Positions 60,656 through 64,000 of a stretch of 64,000 bases of DNA are shown piece after piece (position 1 is the stretch's first letter; each line of letters opens with the position of its first letter). This DNA comes from Natrinema ejinorense. Lineage in GTDB: Archaea; Halobacteriota; Halobacteria; Halobacteriales; Natrialbaceae. Where the stretch lies: NCBI RefSeq assembly GCF_002494345.1, contig NZ_NXNI01000001.1, positions 1,488,001 through 1,552,000 on the forward strand. Reading direction: 5' to 3'. A program made the position numbers and the translations under genes. The notes beneath the pieces are model-generated. The model was not told the origin of the DNA. It did not search any database and was given only the letters and a program-made list of their open reading frames with translations.

Positions 60656-61792
60656 ATGAGCAAAGAAACACATCACACGACGGTGAAACCAGAATCCGAA
60701 CCGATACGAGCAACGCGCCGCACCGCGCTTCGCGGGGCAGGCTTCGCCAGTTTACTCGCGCTGGGCGTCGGCAGCGCCACTGCCAGCCAACGCTCTCCGG
60801 GGGTGAACATCCACGAGGCTGAAAGCGAGTCGTCAGCAGAGGACGAGCCAATCCCAGTGACGTGGGTAAACTACCCTCGCGCCAACTGTCATGTCGTGTT
60901 CCAGTCAACCGTCGACGAGGGCGGGTTCGGACAGTTCTACCACCGCAGAAATGTCACCCCCATCGAGGATCAGGTTGCTATCGGAGAGAACCGTGACGTG
61001 CTCGCCTCATTCGGCGTCTTCGATCTGACCGAGCCGGTCACCATCACGCTCCCAGACAGCGGTGACCGATACCGGTCGATGAACGTCCAAAACGAGGATC
61101 AATACGTGAAGAAGTTCGCCACCGACCCCGGCGAGTACACGATAACACAAGACCACGTAGGCACTCGGTATGCTGGCGTCGCGGTTCGCGCGTTCGTCGA
61201 CCCGAACGACCCAACCGATCTGGAAGAAGGCCAGCAACTCCAGGACGAGACCGACGTAGAGCAATCGTCGGCTGGCATGTTCGAGATTCCTAACTGGGAT
61301 CAGCGATCATACGAACAACTCACCGACGCGCTCGTAACGGTCGGACTCACATTTAACGACTTCTCGGGCGCGTATGGCGACGTCGATGAGGTCGATCCCG
61401 TGAAGCATTTCATCGCCAGTACGGCAGGATGGACCGGCGTTCCGAACCCATCAGAAGCGTTCGTCCTTCAACGGACTCCCGCCCAGAATGACGGCACGAC
61501 GCCACACACACTTACCGTCGAGGACGTCCCCGTCGACGGGTTCTGGTCGATCAGCGTCTACAACAGCGACTTCTACTTCGAGGAGAACGAGTACGATGCT
61601 TATACTGTGAGTAACGTGACCGCAGAGCCAAACGACGACGGCAGTATCACGATCCATTTCGGTGGTGGTCCCGACCAGCCGAACTTCCTCTATACACCGG
61701 AGGGATGGAACTACACGGTTCGGCTCTACCAGCCGCGCGAACCCATTCTCGACGGGAGCTATCGGTTCCCCGAAGCCCAGCCGGTGGAGTGA
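60656..61792 (+). CDS. Tat-exported DUF1254/DUF1214 domain protein, copy 3
   Basis: A 378-residue paralogue of 5640-6779. The Tat leader reads ATRRTALRGAGFASLLALGV, followed by an acidic stretch and the shared VTWVNYPRANCH start of the mature domain. DUF1254-like region: PIEDQVAIGE, LTEPVTITLPDSGDRY. C-terminal DUF1214 region: GFWSISVYNSDFYF and LYQPREPILDGSYRFPE. The SSAED-type acidic segment after the leader suits high-salt export. Intact; the ~390 bases that follow contain only a dispersed repeat and the next promoter. Confidence 0.88.
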   Translation: MSKETHHTTVKPESEPIRATRRTALRGAGFASLLALGVGSATASQRSPGVNIHEAESESSAEDEPIPVTWVNYPRANCHVVFQSTVDEGGFGQFYHRRNVTPIEDQVAIGENRDVLASFGVFDLTEPVTITLPDSGDRYRSMNVQNEDQYVKKFATDPGEYTITQDHVGTRYAGVAVRAFVDPNDPTDLEEGQQLQDETDVEQSSAGMFEIPNWDQRSYEQLTDALVTVGLTFNDFSGAYGDVDEVDPVKHFIASTAGWTGVPNPSEAFVLQRTPAQNDGTTPHTLTVEDVPVDGFWSISVYNSDFYFEENEYDAYTVSNVTAEPNDDGSITIHFGGGPDQPNFLYTPEGWNYTVRLYQPREPILDGSYRFPEAQPVE

Positions 61793-61879
61793 GTCAAACG
61801 CGCGGATACCAGTTTTGACGCTTTAGGCGACTGAACCGCCGCGATATCGAACATCGACTCGTCCGCCCACGACTACCGA

Positions 61880-62040
61880 CGGTCATATGCTGAACGTATG
61901 CTCTGGATCTTGCACGCCGCTTCCATCAATAGGTCGGAGATTTGTCAAGTCTTTGCAAGATACACAGCGCAAGTGTAGCACAAACTGAAGTTTGAACAGG
62001 GGGTTCGTGATCGCTCACTACAGATACAGATAGAATATAT
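61880..62040 (+). repeat. Dispersed structured intergenic repeat, copy 8 (long)
   Basis: In the gap 61793-62187. CATATGCTGAACGTATGCTC, then arms CTGGATCTTGCACGCC (~61912-61927) and TTGCAAGATACACAGCGC (~61954-61971) that pair partly, then AAGTGTAGCACAAACTGAAG, GTGATCGCTCACTACAG and TACAGATAG. The core and trailer agree with 17828-17930, 57105-57201, 56105-56226 and 63490-63570, so this is the best reference copy. Confidence 0.65.
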
Positions 62041-62109
62041 GATTCAGACAAATAATATCAAGCTAATACTACCAATATGTCAGGAAATTATCTTTAAGTG
62101 TCGTCACTG

Positions 62110-62187
62110 ATTTATATGAAATGCTGGTGTGCGGTTGTCTGAGTCGGTCCCAACCCCTGCGGTGGGTCACTCAGAGAGACACGAGCC
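62110..62187 (+). promoter_or_regulatory. Conserved promoter/leader of the DUF1254 family, copy 4
   Basis: TATA-like ATTTATATGAA (62110-62120) and leader ATGCTGGTGTGCGGTTGTCT, GAGTCGGTCCCAACCCC, CAGAGAGACACGAGCC to the ATG. The 5' half of the leader is more diverged than in copies 2 and 3. Confidence 0.6.
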
Positions 62188-63339
62188 ATGAGCAACGAAC
62201 CACCAGAAACGACGCCAGGATCGACCTCCGAACTGCTGCGGGCAACGCGCCGAAATGCACTTCGCGGGGCGGGCCTCGCCGGACTGCTCGCGCTGGGTGG
62301 TGGCAGTGCCACTGCCAGCCAAAACCCCTCGGAGGCGAACACCCAGGGGGCTGAAACCGAGACGTCAGCGGATGACGAGCCAATCCCAGTGACGTGGGAG
62401 AACTTCCTCCGCGCCCAAGCGGATGACTACTTCGAATCACATGTCGAAATCGGTGGGTTCGGCGAGTTCAAGCACTACCGAGATATCCCTCCCATCGAAG
62501 AGCAGGTCAACCAACCCAAGGCACCAAATCACGAGGTGCTTTACTCGTGGGGAATATTCGACCTGACCGAGCCGGTTACCATCACGAAACCGGACACCGG
62601 TGACCGGTACCAGTCGATAGTTCTTACCAACCAAGATCAGTACGTGAAAGGGGTTCTCTCCGATCCCGGCGAGTACACGTTGACGCAGGATGAGATCGGA
62701 ACGCGGTACGTCAGCGCCCTCATGCGTACGTTTGTCGACCTGAACGATCCGGACGATGTGAACGAAGTTCATAGGCTACAGGATGAAACGACGGTACGTC
62801 AACAATCGTCGGGAACGTTCGAAATACCCGACTGGGATCGAGGATCGTTGGAAGAAATTCAGGAGGCGCTCATCACGGTCGGAGAGACGATGGACGACTT
62901 AGGAGGCGTCTATGGCGACGTCGACGAGGTCGACCCCGTCAAGTTTTACCTTGGCACTGCGGCGTTCGGCCCGGGTGGACTTCCTGAATCGGAGTCGTTA
63001 CTTGTAATGCGGTACCCCGAACAGAACGACGGCGAAACACCGTACACACTCACCGTCGAGGAGCCGGACGCCGTCCCCGTCGACGCATTTTGGTCGGTTA
63101 CCGTCTACAACAGCGACTGGTTGCTCGAGGAGAACGAGTACGACGCGTACTCGATCAACGACGTGACCGCAGAGCGGGCCAACGACGGGAGTGTCACGGT
63201 TCACCTCGGCGGTGATCCCGATCAACCGAACTACCTCTACACCCCGGAGGGGTGGCGCTATATCGTCCGACTCTACCGACCACGCGAGGAGGTTCTCGAC
63301 GAGAGCTATCAGTTCCCCGAAGCCCATCCGGTCGAGTGA
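62188..63339 (+). CDS. Tat-exported DUF1254/DUF1214 domain protein, copy 4
   Basis: A 383-residue family member. Leader ATRRNALRGAGLAGLLALGG (residues 18-37), nearly identical to the leader fused to the photolyase, which makes this the likeliest type of donor. Mature domain: VTWENFLRAQADDYFES, LTEPVTITKPDTGDRY, MRTFVDLNDPDDVNEV; C-terminal AFWSVTVYNSDWLLEENEYD and LYRPREEVLDESYQFPEAH. It shares the TKPDTGDRYQS turn with the 3' fragment at 53555, so those two are sister copies. Confidence 0.88.
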   Translation: MSNEPPETTPGSTSELLRATRRNALRGAGLAGLLALGGGSATASQNPSEANTQGAETETSADDEPIPVTWENFLRAQADDYFESHVEIGGFGEFKHYRDIPPIEEQVNQPKAPNHEVLYSWGIFDLTEPVTITKPDTGDRYQSIVLTNQDQYVKGVLSDPGEYTLTQDEIGTRYVSALMRTFVDLNDPDDVNEVHRLQDETTVRQQSSGTFEIPDWDRGSLEEIQEALITVGETMDDLGGVYGDVDEVDPVKFYLGTAAFGPGGLPESESLLVMRYPEQNDGETPYTLTVEEPDAVPVDAFWSVTVYNSDWLLEENEYDAYSINDVTAERANDGSVTVHLGGDPDQPNYLYTPEGWRYIVRLYRPREEVLDESYQFPEAHPVE

Positions 63340-63414
63340 CAAAGGCGCGAACAGCACTGTCCTGATGACCGAATCGGCGTGACTCGACTGTCGCTCGTCT
63401 TCCGCGTCGTACTG

Positions 63415-63570
63415 ACGGTCGTGCTGAACTTATCCTTCTATATCGCGCAACGGTTTCTGACTAAACTCTGGTAGTTTGTTCAGGCGCTGCTGAATATAGG
63501 GTGCGAATGTCGTGCGAGATCGGGGCCGATTTGCGAAGGGGGTGATCGCTCAGTACAGATGGAGTAGATA
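63415..63570 (+). repeat. Dispersed structured intergenic repeat, copy 9 (long)
   Basis: In the gap 63340-63635. GTCGTGCTGAACTTATCCTT, CTATATCGCGCAACGG, a ~40-base loop, CGCTGCTGAATATAGGGTGC, GAATGTCGTGCGAGATC and GTGATCGCTCAGTACAG. It shows all three modules of the family (left arm, core, trailer). Confidence 0.65.
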
Positions 63571-63635
63571 ACGGAGCGACAATCAATTCCACGGGTAGCT
63601 GTCATGAAGCCGTTCTGAATGCGCTTTTGTGAACC

Positions 63636-63998
63636 TTAACCACAGACAGATTGGTCAAATTCAAAATATTTATGGTCTCTCTCACGGTTTTCCCGTATCT
63701 CCGCTACGAACAAATCTGCTGTCATATCACGCTCATTGCACACCATCTGGAACCCTCTCTCTTCTGACTCGCCGCTGGAAAGTTCAATAACAATATTAAA
63801 CGTATCACCATTAACTGCTTCAGTAAATCCGTCTTCGCGAATTGCAGTTGCTTCACCATTCGGCTTTCGCTCATCGATTTCATACGAGTTATCCAATACC
63901 GTCTCTCCACCTTCCTCGGAGATGGTAATATCAATATCTTGTATCTCCTCAGTGAAATTCAAGAGTACGAAATCGATAGGGCCAGCCCGTTCAAAAAA
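63636..63998 (-). CDS. Hypothetical protein, 5' end outside window
   Basis: On the minus strand the frame is open from the window edge (FFERAGPIDFVLLNFTEEIQ) to a stop at 63636. The visible ~120 residues look like a beta-sandwich (DIDITISEEGGETVLDNSYE, FNIVIELSSGESEERG) with a late MVCNERD and a final Cys-Gly. I do not recognise a family; a small secreted or lipoprotein beta-domain is possible. Lower GC than its neighbours, so it may be of different origin. Confidence 0.6.
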   Translation of the reverse strand, partial: FFERAGPIDFVLLNFTEEIQDIDITISEEGGETVLDNSYEIDERKPNGEATAIREDGFTEAVNGDTFNIVIELSSGESEERGFQMVCNERDMTADLFVAEIRENRERDHKYFEFDQSVCG

Positions 63999-64000
63999 GA

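Noticed and set aside
60556-60822. Small frame starting in the conserved leader (MLEYERVSRSQ)
   Set aside because: It overlaps the DUF1254 gene out of frame and is not kept intact in all leader copies, so it is more likely leader DNA than a peptide gene.
1-64000. tRNA, rRNA or replication-origin genes
   Set aside because: No cloverleaf-like segments, rRNA-conserved blocks, orc1/cdc6 or rep genes were recognised on reading through; a covariance search would be decisive.

Overview
The window comes from a haloarchaeon (class Halobacteria). The evidence is high-GC DNA, very acidic proteins, TATA-driven genes with short or absent leaders, and families almost confined to this group: HalOD1 domains, HTH_10 bacterio-opsin-activator regulators, DUF7344, DUF5518, and ISH-type insertion sequences. 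The mix resembles Natrinema/Haloterrigena-like genomes, but the species cannot be fixed from sequence alone. No rRNA, tRNA, CRISPR array or replication origin was seen. The high density of insertion sequences, truncated genes and near-duplicates marks an accessory region (plasmid or genomic island).

Layout. 0-4 kb: a membrane-protein pair, a universal stress protein, DUF5518 and an AI-2E-type exporter. 4-5.5 kb: an IS1341-type TnpB element. 5.5-14 kb: a Tat-exported DUF1254/DUF1214 protein, a SulP permease, a DHA2 MFS exporter, a Ca2+/cation antiporter and a Na/Pi-type cotransporter. 14-20 kb: signalling (seven-PAS histidine kinase, broken response regulator, HalOD1 protein, small zinc protein, HTH_10 regulator). 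20-25 kb: a two-gene cassette (DUF4177 protein plus a four-helix membrane protein) present twice, separated by ISH3 debris holding a dead TnpB element. 25-33 kb: a dead IS200/IS605 element, an LEA14-like protein, a secreted Tat protein, a second copy of the opening membrane pair, an AI-2E protein and an IS50/Tn5-like element. 33-43 kb: a graveyard of nested IS remnants and truncated genes with an aspartoacylase-like gene, a Tat protein and an intact IS5 copy. 43-51 kb: NRAMP and PiT transporters, an IS6 element, a CNNM/CorC-like protein, and an AI-2E protein fused to an unrelated domain. 51-64 kb: another TnpB element, DUF2270, a Na+/H+ antiporter, an internally deleted MFS copy, a photolyase fused to a Tat leader, a DUF4397 protein and two more DUF1254/DUF1214 genes.

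How it works together. The intact genes are mostly inner-membrane ion and solute transporters (sulfate, divalent metals, phosphate, Ca2+, Na+/H+, drug export), with secreted Tat proteins and stress or light-damage functions. That suggests an envelope and ion-homeostasis accessory cluster. Much of the structure is explained by duplication: DUF1254 genes (three full, one 3' fragment, one leader captured by a photolyase), DUF4177/membrane cassettes (two), opening-type membrane pairs (two), DUF2270 (one full, one fragment), MFS (one full, one deleted) and Tat proteins related to each other (two).

The most unusual signals are the Tat-leader/photolyase chimera, the duplicated DUF4177-membrane cassette, a dispersed structured intergenic repeat seen about ten times, TnpB proteins with an altered RuvC-II position, and a probable end-to-end recombination scar of an IS605 element later hit by a Tn5-like element. 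Several genes are disabled by single-base changes; some of these could be sequencing errors.
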